A stretch of DNA of 64,000 bases from an uncultured Erythrobacter sp. (GTDB lineage: Bacteria; Pseudomonadota; Alphaproteobacteria; Sphingomonadales; Sphingomonadaceae): assembly GCA_947488755.1 (NCBI GenBank), contig CANLAD010000001.1, positions 448,247 to 512,246 on the forward strand. The letters run 5' to 3'. The notes beneath the pieces are model-generated. The model saw only the letters and a list, made by a program, of their open reading frames with translations. It ran no database searches and was not told the origin of the DNA. Of this stretch, positions 9,016 through 20,236 are shown piece after piece (the stretch's first letter is position 1; every line of letters starts with the position of its first letter). The position numbers and the translations under genes are program-made.

Positions 9016-11904
9016 TCAGGAGAAAGCTTTTGCCGCGCCGCCGCTCTTGCCGGGGCGGCGCGATTTGGTCTTGCCGGTATTGGCAAGGTCGAGCGCGACA
9101 TTGACCAGCCCCTCCTGCTGCGCCTTGTGACGCTTGGCGAGGCCGGTGGCGGGGGAGGCGGCGACTTCGCGGCCAGCATAGATCGGGCGCATCCCTTCGA
9201 ACCCGGCATCCTTCGCCGCAAGCTCGATCAGGCGATCGACGAAGAACCAGGCGCCGTTGTTCTTCGGCTCCTCCTGACACCACACGATCTCTTCAAGGTT
9301 GGTCATGCGCTTCAATCGCACGGTCAGCGGCTCGCCGGGGAAGGGGTAAAGCTGCTCGATCCGCACGATAGAGACATCATCAATCCCCTCTGCATCGCGC
9401 CTTTCCATCAGGTCGTAGGCGACCTTGCCCGAACAAAGTACGAGGCGCTTGACCTTCTCGTCCGGAATCTCGGTCAGGTCGGACTTGATCCGCATGAAGT
9501 GGTGGCCGCCCAGAAACTCCTCGCGCGGGCTTTTCGCCAGCGGATGCCGCAGCAGCGATTTGGGCGTCATTATCACCAGCGGCTTGCGGAACGGGCGCAG
9601 CATCTGGCGGCGCAGGACGTGGAAATAATTGGCCGGCGTGGTGATGTTGCAGACCTGGATATTGTCGTTCGCGCACATCTGCAGGAACCGCTCGAGCCGG
9701 GCGGAGGAATGCTCCGGTCCTTGCCCTTCATATCCGTGTGGCAGCAGCATCACGAGGCCGTTGGCGCGCAGCCATTTGACTTCGCCGCTGACGATGAACT
9801 GGTCGATCATGATCTGCGCGCCATTGGCGAAATCGCCGAATTGCGCTTCCCAAAGAACCAGCGTCTTTGGATCGGCAAGCGCATAGCCGTATTCAAAGCC
9901 GAGCACGCCGTATTCTGACAGAGTGCTGTCGTGCACTTCGAAATGCCCGTGCGGAAGCGTGTCGAGCGGTACGTGTTTCTTCTCACTTTCCTGATCGACC
10001 CACACGGCATGGCGCTGCGAGAACGTGCCACGCCCGCTGTCCTGTCCGGACAGGCGGACATTGTAACCTTCCATTACGAGACTGCCGAAAGCGAGCGCTT
10101 CGGCGGTAGCCCAGTCGAAATGGCTTTCGTCATCGTCGAACATCGCACGCTTGGCCTTGAGCACGCGGGCGAGCGTCTTGTGGATGTTGAGGTCGCCGGG
10201 GATGTCGGTCAGCGTGCGGCCAAGGCTGTCGAACAGCTTGGGGTCGATCGCGGTATCGACGTTGCGCCGCGCGGTTTCGGGATCGGCGGGCTTGTTAAGG
10301 CCCGCCCAGCGCCCGCCGAACCAGTCGGCTTCGTTTGGGCTGTAACTTTTCGCCGCTTCGAATTCCTCGTCGAGCAGCGCAATGAAGTCCTTGGTGACCT
10401 GTTCGCGATGCCCCTTTTCGATCACGCCTTCCGCGATCAGGCGCTCTTCATAATGCACGCTGACCTTGGGATGCTTGCGAATGCGGTCGTACATCAACGG
10501 CTGGGTGAATTTGGGCTCGTCGCCTTCATTGTGGCCAAAGCGGCGATAGCACCACATGTCGATCACCACGTCGCGCCCGAATTTCTGGCGGTATTCGACT
10601 GCGAGCTTGCAGGCGAACGTCACCGCTTCGGGATCGTCGCCATTCACGTGCAGGATCGGGGCCATGACGCCCTTCGCCACGTCCGATGGATAGGGCGAGG
10701 AGCGCGCGAATTTGGGGCTGGTCGTGAAACCGATCTGGTTGTTGATGATGAAGTGGATGCAACCGCCCGTATCGTAACCCGGCACGCCGGAAAGCGAGAG
10801 GCTTTCCCACACAACACCTTGCCCGGCGAACGCCGCATCGCCGTGGATCAGCACGGGCAGCACCTGCTGCTTCTTGGTCAAATCGTCGCGCATGACCTGC
10901 TGCGCGCGGCTCTTGCCAAGGACGACCGGGTTCACCGCTTCGAGATGCGAAGGATTGGGGACGAGGCTCATATGCACCTCGATCCCGTCGAACTCACGAT
11001 CGGTGCTGGTGCCCAGGTGGTATTTGACGTCGCCCGACCCGCCGACATCCTCCGGATTGGCGCTGCCGCCGGAGAATTCGTGGAAGATCACCTTGTACGG
11101 CTTGGCCATCACGTTCGCGAGGACGTTGAGCCGCCCGCGGTGCGCCATGCCGTAGATGATCTCGCGCACGCCCGCGCTGCCGCCATGCTTGATGACCGCT
11201 TCGAGCGCCGGGATCATGGATTCCCCGCCATCGAGACCGAACCGCTTGGTCCCGACATATTTCTTCCCGAGAAATTCCTCGTACTGCTCCCCGCGCAGCA
11301 CGGCGGCGAGGATCGCTTTCTTGCCCTCGGGCGTGAACTGGATCGTGTCGCCGGGGCTTTCGAACTTGTCCTGCAGGAACCGGCGTTCCTCGGTATCGGC
11401 GATGTGCATGTATTCGAGGCCGACCTTGCCGCAATAGACCTCGACCAGGCGCTCGTGCAGCTCGCCCACGGTGGTCCATTCCATGCCGAGGACGCCGCCG
11501 ACATAAACCTCGTCACCCTCGTGTCCTTCGAGGCCGTGGAAGGCGAGGGTGAGGTCTTCGGGCACGGTGCTGACGCCCTGTCGCCCGGACAGGCCCAGCG
11601 GATCGAGATCGGCGGCGAGATGCCCGCGCACACGGTACAGCCGCACCAGGGTCATCGCCGCTATTGAAAGGCTCGCCGCTTTTTCGATAGCCGCAGGATC
11701 GCTCGATTTGCCCGCTGCCTTCGCCGCCTTTTCGATCCCCGCCTTCGCATCGGCGCGCATCTGTGTGGGGTCCATCGCCGAGACGAGATCCGCCCCGCTG
11801 TCCGCCACCTGCTCAAGCCAGCCCGCATTGCCCCACGAAGGCCCGGGCTGCGGTCCTTCCTGATCGGTCATGTCCGGGGTGAAGTTGGCGGATTGCTTGT
11901 TCAT
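9016..11904 (-). CDS. sucA: 2-oxoglutarate dehydrogenase E1 component
   Basis: 962 residues, the usual length for thiamine-diphosphate-dependent E1o. Recognisable blocks are the N-terminal segment that binds E2 (SWGNAGWLEQVADSGADL), GMAHRGRLNVLANV, HGDAAFAGQGVVWE, the TPP/magnesium motif with FIINNQIGFTT, and the C-terminal transketolase-like domain with HGYEGQGPEHSSARLERFLQ. It decarboxylates 2-oxoglutarate and succinylates the lipoyl arm of OdhB. It lies 30 bp upstream of odhB and 30 bp downstream of sucD, so the three are very likely one transcript. Confidence 0.97.
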   Translation of the reverse strand: MNKQSANFTPDMTDQEGPQPGPSWGNAGWLEQVADSGADLVSAMDPTQMRADAKAGIEKAAKAAGKSSDPAAIEKAASLSIAAMTLVRLYRVRGHLAADLDPLGLSGRQGVSTVPEDLTLAFHGLEGHEGDEVYVGGVLGMEWTTVGELHERLVEVYCGKVGLEYMHIADTEERRFLQDKFESPGDTIQFTPEGKKAILAAVLRGEQYEEFLGKKYVGTKRFGLDGGESMIPALEAVIKHGGSAGVREIIYGMAHRGRLNVLANVMAKPYKVIFHEFSGGSANPEDVGGSGDVKYHLGTSTDREFDGIEVHMSLVPNPSHLEAVNPVVLGKSRAQQVMRDDLTKKQQVLPVLIHGDAAFAGQGVVWESLSLSGVPGYDTGGCIHFIINNQIGFTTSPKFARSSPYPSDVAKGVMAPILHVNGDDPEAVTFACKLAVEYRQKFGRDVVIDMWCYRRFGHNEGDEPKFTQPLMYDRIRKHPKVSVHYEERLIAEGVIEKGHREQVTKDFIALLDEEFEAAKSYSPNEADWFGGRWAGLNKPADPETARRNVDTAIDPKLFDSLGRTLTDIPGDLNIHKTLARVLKAKRAMFDDDESHFDWATAEALAFGSLVMEGYNVRLSGQDSGRGTFSQRHAVWVDQESEKKHVPLDTLPHGHFEVHDSTLSEYGVLGFEYGYALADPKTLVLWEAQFGDFANGAQIMIDQFIVSGEVKWLRANGLVMLLPHGYEGQGPEHSSARLERFLQMCANDNIQVCNITTPANYFHVLRRQMLRPFRKPLVIMTPKSLLRHPLAKSPREEFLGGHHFMRIKSDLTEIPDEKVKRLVLCSGKVAYDLMERRDAEGIDDVSIVRIEQLYPFPGEPLTVRLKRMTNLEEIVWCQEEPKNNGAWFFVDRLIELAAKDAGFEGMRPIYAGREVAASPATGLAKRHKAQQEGLVNVALDLANTGKTKSRRPGKSGGAAKAFS

Positions 11905-11934
11905 GGGCGGTCTCGCGGGAGGGGGAGGGTGGAG

Positions 11935-12825
11935 TTAGGCCATCTCTTTCAGCATTGCGTCGAGTGTGGTGCCCAGTTCGCTGGGCGAGGGCGATACGCG
12001 GATACCCGCATCTTCCATCGCCGCGATCTTGTCGTCAGCGCCGCCCTTTCCACCGGATACGATAGCGCCCGCATGGCCCATCCGGCGACCCGGAGGCGCC
12101 GTGCGACCGGCGATGAAGCCGACGGTCGGCTTGGAGCGGCCCTTGGCGGCTTCGGCCTTGAGGAATTCGGCGGCTTCTTCCTCGGCGCTCCCGCCGATTT
12201 CGCCGATCATAATAATGCTCTTCGTTTCGGGATCGTCGAGGAACAGGTCGAGCACGTCGATGAAGTTGGTGCCGTTCACCGGATCGCCTCCGATGCCGAC
12301 TGCGGTGGACTGGCCGAGGCCAACCTGCGTGGTCTGATGGACCGCTTCATAGGTGAGCGTGCCCGAGCGGCTGACGACGCCGACACTGCCCTTCTTGAAG
12401 ATTTGTCCGGGCATGATCCCGATCTTGCACTCATCGGGCGTCAGCACACCGGGGCAGTTCGGGCCGATCAATCGGCTGTTCGTCCCTTCGAGCGCGGCCT
12501 TGGCGCGCACCATGTCGAGCACCGGGATGCCTTCGGTGATGCAGATGATCAGCTCGATCTCGGCATCGATCGCCTCGCAGATGGCGTCTGCTGCGAAGGG
12601 CGGGGGGACATAGATGCAGCTCGCCGTCGCGCCGGTCGCGTCCTTGGCCTCGCGCACCGTGTTGAAATTGGGCAGGCCGATATGCGTCGTCCCGCCTTTG
12701 CCCGGCGTCACGCCCGCAACCATCTTGGTCCCGTAATCGAGCGCCTGCTGCGTGTGGAACGTTCCGGTGTCGCCGGTCATCCCCTGCGTGATGACCTTGG
12801 TGTCTTTGTTTACGAGGATGGACAT
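11935..12825 (-). CDS. sucD: Succinyl-CoA ligase, alpha subunit
   Basis: 296 residues. It shows the N-terminal CoA-binding Rossmann domain ([17 protein letters not shown]), [14 protein letters not shown], the [20 protein letters not shown] segment and the phosphohistidine region [20 protein letters not shown]. The alpha subunit carries the phospho-His and the CoA site; it works only with the beta subunit SucC, which is not encoded next to it or anywhere in this window. The start is 3 nt from the stop of the small secreted protein gene upstream. Confidence 0.96.
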   Translation of the reverse strand: MSILVNKDTKVITQGMTGDTGTFHTQQALDYGTKMVAGVTPGKGGTTHIGLPNFNTVREAKDATGATASCIYVPPPFAADAICEAIDAEIELIICITEGIPVLDMVRAKAALEGTNSRLIGPNCPGVLTPDECKIGIMPGQIFKKGSVGVVSRSGTLTYEAVHQTTQVGLGQSTAVGIGGDPVNGTNFIDVLDLFLDDPETKSIIMIGEIGGSAEEEAAEFLKAEAAKGRSKPTVGFIAGRTAPPGRRMGHAGAIVSGGKGGADDKIAAMEDAGIRVSPSPSELGTTLDAMLKEMA

Positions 12826-12828
12826 TGA

Positions 12829-14359
<1,531 letters not shown>

Positions 14360-14499
14360 TTAAATAGGCTGGGACGAATGAGTGTCGAAACGCGGCGTTG
14401 GCGTCCGACCCTCGTCCCCGGAGTCCGGACCCGCAAATGGCATCGGCGGGGTAGGCGGGGGGTAGGGGGATTGCAACCGCGAAACCGGGTTGGTCGGCG

Positions 14500-14529
14500 A
14501 TTATCTTTGCGATTGGTAAGCAATTGCAA
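14500..14529 (-). promoter_or_regulatory. Putative promoter of the mdh-sucD-sucA-odhB run
   Basis: On the minus strand a TTGCAA (14529-14524) and GATAAT (14505-14500) are separated by 18 nt, close to the sigma-70 consensus. It points at mdh with a leader of about 150 nt. The region between the GGDEF/EAL gene and mdh (14342-14620) otherwise contains no gene I can support. Confidence 0.45.
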
Positions 14530-14620
14530 TAAGTGTGCGAAACTCACGCAATGACTCTCTCGTCATACGGACGAAAGGCAGCGCCCTTCCTGCAATTCCG
14601 CTCTATAAATCAGCCGGTGC

Positions 14621-16579
14621 TCAGCCGTTGACCTGGCGAATGTCCTGTTCGCGTTCCTGCGCCAGCAGCATTGCGGCGAGATAATCGGGCACGGCACGGC
14701 TGAAGTAATAGCCCTGGCCCAGCGTGCAGCCTGCCTCGCGTACGGCCTGCACCTGCTCGATCGTCTCCAGCCCCTCGGCCACGATATCCATGCCCAGCGT
14801 CGATCCCATTTCGGCGACGGCGCGGATGATCGCATCGCTCTTGCGCCCGACATGCGCGCCGGAGACGAAGCTGCGGTCGACCTTGATCTTCGAAAGCGGG
14901 AAGGTGTTGATGTAGCCGAGCGAGGAATAGCCGGTGCCGAAATCGTCAAGCGCGAACCGCACGCCGATCTCGGAAAGTTCGTCGATGAAGGCGGCGGTTG
15001 CGTGGTTATCCTCGATGAACAGGCTTTCGGTAACTTCCAGCTCCATCCGGCGCGGGTCCAGCCCGGCTTCGCGCAACGCATTCTTGATGCCCAGCGCCGC
15101 CCCCGGCGCACGGATCTGCAGCGGCGAGAGATTGACCGCGACCGACACGTCATCGGGCCAGCCCGCCGCGACCCGTGCGGCCTGCGCGGTGATCCAGTTG
15201 CCGAGCGTCACGATCACGCCGGTCTCCTCAGCCACCGGAATGAATTCGTCCGGCTTCAGTTCGCCCTTTTCCGGGTGGAACCAGCGCACCAGCGCCTCGA
15301 ACGCGCGGATGCGACCGGTGTCCAGATCGACAATCGGTTGGAAGAAGATCGATAGCTCGTCGCGCTGGATCGCGATCCGAAGCTCCTCCTCGATCTCGCG
15401 CCGCCGCACCAGATCGCGGGTCATCGAGCTGTCGAAGAAGCAGGTCTGCGCGCGCCCGTTTACCTTGGCGCGATAAAGGGCGAGGTCCGCGCCCTGCATG
15501 AGCGTGTCGGCATCGGTGCCATGATCGGGCAACATCGCCACACCGAGCGATGCGCGCACTTCGAGCCGCTCGCCATCGATGCGGAAGGGCCGCATGATCT
15601 CGCAATGGATTTCGCTCGCCACGCGTTCGGCGATCTGGCGATCGGCAATGCGGGTGAAGACGATGAATTCGTCTCCGCCGAACCGCGCCACGGTCGCGCC
15701 ATCGGGCGATACTTCGCGCAGTCGTTCGGCGACCTGTTTCAACACCCTGTCACCGACCGGATGGCCGAGCAGATCGTTCACCTCCTTGAACCGGTCGAGG
15801 TCGATCCAGAACAGCGCGATCCTCGTTTCGGCATCGACTCGCATCATCGTTTCGATCATTGCGTGGTCCAGTCCCGCGCGGTTGGCGAGGCCGGTCACGA
15901 CATCGGTGCGCGCGAGCCGCTGCATCTTGTCGGCGAGCTTGCGGCTGGTCTCCGCCGAAGCGATCGAATCCCGCAGGACGGTGAAAATGTTGCCCGCGAT
16001 CGAGATCATCGCCGGGATCAGCAGCAGGATCGTCATGCCCAGCGCGATGCGGGTCAACTCGCCGGTCGCAAAGCACGCGATCGCAGTGGGCACGCAAGTG
16101 AGCGCCAGCTGTCCGACCGCGATTGTCATGCGGCCGGCATTGCGCGCCGACACGCCGATGCCGTAGCCCAGCGTGTTGGCCACCATCAGCAATTCGACCT
16201 GCGCGCCTGTCTCCCACCAGATGGTGTAGGCTGCTGTCAGACCGAGCGCGAGAGCATAACTGAACGCCCCGATTTCATACGCAAGCTCAAGTGTCTGCGT
16301 GCTGGCCTTACGATCATCGGCGGCGAGCACGATGGCGCTTAAAACACGCGCGGCTCCCACAGCGGCGAGGACGACGCACGCGACCCCCAGCCAGAAAGCC
16401 TGCGACACATATGCCGCCACTGCTGTCGCTCCGACGGTCGCCACTGCCCCGATCGCAAGGCTCGATGGCTGCGTGTAGAGCGTCGTGACGAGCATGCGTC
16501 GAACGCGCGCGGACAGGCGATCCGATCGCGCTCGCATTCCCGTTTGGCGCAGGAAGGACAAGAGGCTGAATTCTCCCAT
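14621..16579 (-). CDS. Membrane GGDEF-EAL cyclic-di-GMP turnover protein
   Basis: 652 residues. The first ~230 carry about six hydrophobic segments with no recognised sensor domain. A GGDEF domain follows (ARTDVVTGLANR ... ARFGGDEFIVF, catalytic motif intact), then an EAL domain (FEALVRW, VTESLFIEDN, DDFGTGYSSLGY, KIKVDRSFV, AEGLET, motifs intact). It could therefore both make and break cyclic-di-GMP; which activity dominates cannot be told. It is monocistronic by appearance. In the 5' flank, TTAA and TTAC half-sites at 16617-16631 are a weak hint of CtrA control. Confidence 0.9.
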   Translation of the reverse strand: MGEFSLLSFLRQTGMRARSDRLSARVRRMLVTTLYTQPSSLAIGAVATVGATAVAAYVSQAFWLGVACVVLAAVGAARVLSAIVLAADDRKASTQTLELAYEIGAFSYALALGLTAAYTIWWETGAQVELLMVANTLGYGIGVSARNAGRMTIAVGQLALTCVPTAIACFATGELTRIALGMTILLLIPAMISIAGNIFTVLRDSIASAETSRKLADKMQRLARTDVVTGLANRAGLDHAMIETMMRVDAETRIALFWIDLDRFKEVNDLLGHPVGDRVLKQVAERLREVSPDGATVARFGGDEFIVFTRIADRQIAERVASEIHCEIMRPFRIDGERLEVRASLGVAMLPDHGTDADTLMQGADLALYRAKVNGRAQTCFFDSSMTRDLVRRREIEEELRIAIQRDELSIFFQPIVDLDTGRIRAFEALVRWFHPEKGELKPDEFIPVAEETGVIVTLGNWITAQAARVAAGWPDDVSVAVNLSPLQIRAPGAALGIKNALREAGLDPRRMELEVTESLFIEDNHATAAFIDELSEIGVRFALDDFGTGYSSLGYINTFPLSKIKVDRSFVSGAHVGRKSDAIIRAVAEMGSTLGMDIVAEGLETIEQVQAVREAGCTLGQGYYFSRAVPDYLAAMLLAQEREQDIRQVNG

Positions 16580-16725
16580 GTAGCGCAGGGGTTACGCCTA
16601 GAGTGTCAAGCTCTGGTTAACGCCGTGGTTACCGTCTTATTGCGCAGGAATATGCGCTCTGCGGCTTGAGAAAATGTGCTGGCGAGCCCGGTGATGCGAC
16701 CCGGATCGAGCCGGACGCGAAATAG

Positions 16726-17061
16726 TCAGCTTGCGCTCGCCGGCCGTTCGGCTTCGGCTGCGAGCCGCCTGTCGAGTGTGCGGGTGATGCCAAGCCACCA
16801 ATCATAGGCCTGTCGATCGCCGTCGAAAAACGCCGCTTCCGCCTGAGCCCGTGCGGCGCGGGCCGCACCCAGGCCGTGCGAGCCGAAGTGGCGTAAGGCC
16901 GCCTTGAGCAAGCGTTCGTCATGGCCGCCATCGATCCCGTCTGCATGTTCGCCATCGTCGTTCGCGACCCGTTCGACCGCGCGCGACACCATGGCGCGGG
17001 CAATCGGGCGGCAGACATGCGTGCGCCCGGGAAGGACAGCGGGGGCAAAATGGATCGACAT
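16726..17061 (-). CDS. Conserved-looking small hypothetical protein
   Basis: 111 residues from the ATG at 17061. The N-terminal third is neutral (MSIHFAPAVLPGRTHVCRP), the remainder is helical and alanine-rich with aromatic residues (AAFFDGDRQAYDWWLGITRTLDRRL). No signal peptide or membrane segment is seen. I do not recognise the family; the helical TrpTrp-containing end reads as real coding sequence rather than a shadow. The upstream ribosome-binding site is weak, so the start is uncertain. Confidence 0.55.
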   Translation of the reverse strand: MSIHFAPAVLPGRTHVCRPIARAMVSRAVERVANDDGEHADGIDGGHDERLLKAALRHFGSHGLGAARAARAQAEAAFFDGDRQAYDWWLGITRTLDRRLAAEAERPASAS

Positions 17062-17184
17062 GAGCGGTTCGACTTTCGGATTGCGGCGCGTTCGATGCCC
17101 GGCTCCGCGCATCGCTGCTGCGGGGGTCGACCGATCGCGCCTGGGGCTTTGCGACGTTTGCTGTGTTAGGAAGCATCGCGCTAA

Positions 17185-17300
17185 CCCTTGGTGTCAGTTA
17201 TGGGTTGCCATCGGGTAAACGCGCCCGGAAACAGGGCATCGTCGGCGCATGCCCCGTGCGTGAGCCTGCGCTTGAAGCGCTGCGGACCTGCGCCTATCGG
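17185..17300 (+). promoter_or_regulatory. Probable cobalamin riboswitch
   Basis: The leader of the btuF-like gene contains, in the right order, pieces of the cobalamin riboswitch core: GGTGTC near 17190, GGGTAAAC at 17213-17220, CCGGAAACAGGGC, the central GCATGCCCCGTGCGTGAGC at 17247-17265, and a B12-box-like GCGGACCTGCGCC at 17282-17294, just ahead of the ATG at 17310. Several positions differ from the standard consensus, so this is a divergent member or a chance resemblance. The downstream vitamin B12-type ABC genes are what such a switch normally controls. A covariance search would settle it. Confidence 0.55.
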
Positions 17301-17309
17301 GCAAAGGGG

Positions 17310-18170
17310 ATGGGTGCGTTCGCATACAACCGGATCAGCAAGACTACTGGATTTCTGTGCGCTCTCGGGCTGGCGCTTGTTACGGCGCCGTGCGATTTTG
17401 GTCCGCATCCCCGCGCGCAAGGGGCGGGCGATCCAAGCCGCCCCACTTTCGTCAGCCTCAATCCGTGTCTCGATGCAATACTGGTCCAGACCGCAGAGCC
17501 GGCACAGATCCTCGCGCTATCGCACTACAGCCGCGACGATGGGCTCGTTCCTAAGGGGCATACCGAGCAAATCCCGTTCGTTTCGGGCACGGCGGAAGAG
17601 ATTATCGCACTCCAGCCCGACATCGTACTCGCCTCCACCTTCATCGCGCCCACGACGCATGCCGCGCTGAAACGCAGCGGTTTGCGGGTCGAGCGCTTCG
17701 ATAACCCTGCCACCGTCGCACAGAACATCAAGCAGGTGCGGCGCATCGCGGGGCTGGGCGGCTCTCCGGCAAAGGCGACCTCGCTGGTCCAGGAGATGAC
17801 GGCGACGCCTGCGCTGAAGGACGGGCAAGCGCCCTCGGCACTTCTATGGCAGCCGTCACAGATCGTGCCGGGTGAAGCAACGCTGATCGCGCAATTGCTG
17901 CGCGAGGCAGGCTTTGCGAGCCACAGCGCGGCGAAAGGGCTGAATCAGGCGGATTACGTGCCGCTTGAAACGGTGATTGCCGATCCGCCCGATCTGCTGC
18001 TGGTGGCCGGGGACTCGATCGGTCAACGCCACCCGCTGCTGCGTGATCTGCCCGAGATGCGGATCGAACGGCTCGATCCGAAGCTTCTCAATTGCGGTGG
18101 GCCGAACATCGCCAAAGTGCGCGCACGGCTCGCCGATATTCGCGGTGCGATGGATCGGGCGGGGCAGTGA
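17310..18170 (+). CDS. btuF: Periplasmic binding protein of a cobalamin-type ABC transporter
   Basis: 286 residues from the ATG at 17310; an upstream in-frame extension to 17163 would run through the riboswitch and is rejected. An N-terminal hydrophobic signal is followed by FVSLNPCLDAILVQTAEP and a two-lobed helical-backbone fold (LSHYSRDDG, LQPDIVLAS, LLREAGF, DLLLVAG), as in BtuF-like metal-chelate receptors. It should deliver corrinoids to the permease. The family also includes siderophore binders; the riboswitch favours B12. The stop overlaps the GTG of the permease gene (GTGA). Confidence 0.78.
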   Translation: MGAFAYNRISKTTGFLCALGLALVTAPCDFGPHPRAQGAGDPSRPTFVSLNPCLDAILVQTAEPAQILALSHYSRDDGLVPKGHTEQIPFVSGTAEEIIALQPDIVLASTFIAPTTHAALKRSGLRVERFDNPATVAQNIKQVRRIAGLGGSPAKATSLVQEMTATPALKDGQAPSALLWQPSQIVPGEATLIAQLLREAGFASHSAAKGLNQADYVPLETVIADPPDLLLVAGDSIGQRHPLLRDLPEMRIERLDPKLLNCGGPNIAKVRARLADIRGAMDRAGQ

Positions 18171-19174
18171 CCCGCGCGAGCCTTGTCTTTGCGGCGCTGC
18201 TGGTGCTGCTGGTGCCCGTGTCGCTGCTGGCGGGGCGCGTCTGGATCGATCCGTTTGCGGGCGCGGGGGAGGGGCCGCAGAATGCCGCGCTGATCCTGAT
18301 GGAATTGCGCCTGCCTCGCGCCGTTCTCGCTATCGTCGTCGGGGCGGGACTGGGCGCTGCGGGGGCGGCGATGCAAGGCTATCTGCGCAATCCGCTCGCC
18401 GATCCGGGCCTGTTCGGCATCGCGCCGATGGCCGCGCTGGGTGCGGTGGCGAGTTTCTGGTTCGGGGCCAGCCTGCCGCCTGCCATGGCATATTGGAGCC
18501 TGCCCGCTTTCGCGCTTGCCGGAGCGGCGCTGGCGATGGCGCTGCTGGCGCTTATCGCCGGGCGCACCGCATCGGATGCGGCGGGTGGGGCTGGCGGAGG
18601 GATCGCGCTATTCACGCTGGCAGGCCTGATGATCGCAAGTCTCGCAGGCGCGCTGACGGCTTTGGCGATCACGATGTCGCCGAGCGCCTTCGCCTTGTCG
18701 CAGATCGTCATGTGGCTGAATGGCGCGCTGACCGACCGGTCCTGGAGCGAAGTCGCGATTGCCGCACCGCTCACACTGGCGGGAGTGGTGGTGCTGGCCC
18801 TTGCCGCGCGCGATCTCGATGCGATGACGTTGGGGGAGGACGCGGCGCGCTCGCTCGGCATCGACCCGCGCCGGCTGTTGTGGCTGCTGGTGGTCGGGGT
18901 AGGGCTGACGGTGGGCGCGGGCGTTGCGGTGGCCGGGATCATCGGCTTCGTCGGCCTGATCGTGCCGCACCTGGTGCGCCCGCTTACGGATCGCCTGCCG
19001 TCCTCGCTGATGGTGCCGAGCGCGCTGGCCGGAGCCTGCCTGGTGCTCGCGGCGGACAGCGCGGTGCGGGTGCTGCCTTTGGTAACGGAGTTGCGGCTTG
19101 GCATTGCGTTATCGCTCATCGGTGCTCCGTTCTTTCTGTGGTTGCTGATCCGCATGCGGCGGGGGCAATTGTGA
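18167..19174 (+). CDS. btuC: ABC transporter permease, FecCD/BtuC family
   Basis: 335 residues from the GTG at 18167, which overlaps the btuF stop by 4 bp and implies coupled translation. About ten transmembrane segments, and the FecCD signatures RLPRAVLAIVVGAGLGAAGAAMQ cut here as RLPRAVLAIVVGAGLG and MQGYLRNPLADPGLFG, plus VGFVGLIVPHLVR-like IGFVGLIVPHLVR near the C-terminus. It forms the inner-membrane channel for corrinoid (or, less likely, ferric chelate) import. Confidence 0.85.
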   Translation: MTRASLVFAALLVLLVPVSLLAGRVWIDPFAGAGEGPQNAALILMELRLPRAVLAIVVGAGLGAAGAAMQGYLRNPLADPGLFGIAPMAALGAVASFWFGASLPPAMAYWSLPAFALAGAALAMALLALIAGRTASDAAGGAGGGIALFTLAGLMIASLAGALTALAITMSPSAFALSQIVMWLNGALTDRSWSEVAIAAPLTLAGVVVLALAARDLDAMTLGEDAARSLGIDPRRLLWLLVVGVGLTVGAGVAVAGIIGFVGLIVPHLVRPLTDRLPSSLMVPSALAGACLVLAADSAVRVLPLVTELRLGIALSLIGAPFFLWLLIRMRRGQL

Positions 19175-19923
19175 GGCTCGCGGCGAATGGTCTTTCGCTC
19201 CGGCGCGGCGTGGTTGAAGTGCTGCATGGCGTCTCCGCGCAGCTCGAACCCGGCACGATTACCGCCATTGTCGGACCCAACGGAGCGGGCAAGTCGAGTC
19301 TGCTGATGGCGCTCGCCGGACTGCTCCCTTTTGCGAGCGGGGACGTGACGTTCGCAGGCCAATCGATCGCAGCGCTGACTTCGCGCGAGCGCGCTCGAGC
19401 ACTTGGATACCTGCCGCAGAGCGCAGACATCGCCTGGGACGTCGCGCTCGAAACGCTGATCGCGCTGGGCCGGATGCCGCATCGCGACCGAAAGCGCGAA
19501 CCGATTGACGCTGCGATCTCGGCGCTCGGCCTCGACAGTTTTCGCGGGCGACCGGTCAGTCAGCTTTCCGGCGGAGAAAAAGCGCGTGCGTTACTGGCTC
19601 GCGTACTGGCAGGAGAGCCGGACTGGATCCTTGCCGATGAGCCGTTCGCTGCGCTCGATCTTGGTCATCAGCTTGCGCTGGTCGAGCATCTGAAGGACGC
19701 TGCGCGTGCCGGGCGAGGCGTTGTGATTGTGCTGCACGATCTCGCGCTCGCGATGAACCATGCCGAGCGGGTGATGGTGCTGGATAAGGGCCGGCTGGTC
19801 GCCGATGGCGCGCCGGAGAGCGCATTGGACCCCGTGATTATCGCGGAAGTCTGGGGTGTCAAAGCGCAATGGCTTGGGGAGGCTGGCCAGCGCGCTCTGG
19901 TGGCGAGGGCTGGCGATGAGTAG
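19171..19923 (+). CDS. btuD: ABC transporter ATPase, BtuD/FepC family
   Basis: 250 residues from the GTG at 19171, overlapping the btuC stop by 4 bp. It has Walker A GPNGAGKS, Q-loop LPQSAD, signature LSGGEKARA, Walker B WILADEPFAALD and the switch His in VLHDLALAMNHAERV. It powers import through BtuC. The long frame upstream of 19171 is only the shadow of btuC. Confidence 0.88.
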   Translation: MRLAANGLSLRRGVVEVLHGVSAQLEPGTITAIVGPNGAGKSSLLMALAGLLPFASGDVTFAGQSIAALTSRERARALGYLPQSADIAWDVALETLIALGRMPHRDRKREPIDAAISALGLDSFRGRPVSQLSGGEKARALLARVLAGEPDWILADEPFAALDLGHQLALVEHLKDAARAGRGVVIVLHDLALAMNHAERVMVLDKGRLVADGAPESALDPVIIAEVWGVKAQWLGEAGQRALVARAGDE

Positions 19924-20236
19924 CAAAACCGAGGACCGGCAAGCGCTGGAGGCGACGTGGTTCGAACTCACGCGCGAAACAATGCCGGATCTCGCGGTCG
20001 AGCGCGGCTGGTCCGTGCGGTTCGATCATTGCTTCCAGCGGATACTGCTCGACAATGCTTGCGGTGGACCGTGGCGCGATCACATTGCTCCGCCCGCCTA
20101 CAAGAACGCACCTCTCGCGACGCTTCGCCGCGCGATTGAATTGGGCAATGAGGCGATAGAGGGCGAAAGCGACCTTGCGGAACTGAACCGCCGGTCGCTC
20201 GTCTGGCGCAGGAAGCGCGGCCCACCGGGCGCTTAA
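19916..20236 (+). CDS. Small conserved hypothetical protein after btuD
   Basis: 106 residues; the ATG at 19916 overlaps the btuD stop by 8 bp. The sequence has a conserved-looking core WSVRFDHCFQRILLDNACGGPW, followed by HIAPPAYKNAPLATLRRAIELG and a basic end. It is soluble and mostly helical. Proteins of this kind in sphingomonads are sometimes labelled GCN5-related, but I see no acetyl-CoA motif. Co-transcription with the transporter suggests a linked role that the sequence does not reveal. It converges on the lysozyme gene with a 4-bp overlap. Confidence 0.7.
   Translation: MSSKTEDRQALEATWFELTRETMPDLAVERGWSVRFDHCFQRILLDNACGGPWRDHIAPPAYKNAPLATLRRAIELGNEAIEGESDLAELNRRSLVWRRKRGPPGA

Noticed and set aside
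9931..11667. 578-codon open frame on the plus strand
   Set aside because: Antisense shadow of sucA.
16617..16632. CtrA binding site upstream of the GGDEF/EAL gene
   Set aside because: The TTAA/TTAC halves are spaced by 8 rather than 7 bases and the second half is incomplete.
17163..17309. Longer N-terminus of the btuF-like protein
   Set aside because: It would translate the riboswitch region and place residues before a normal signal peptide.
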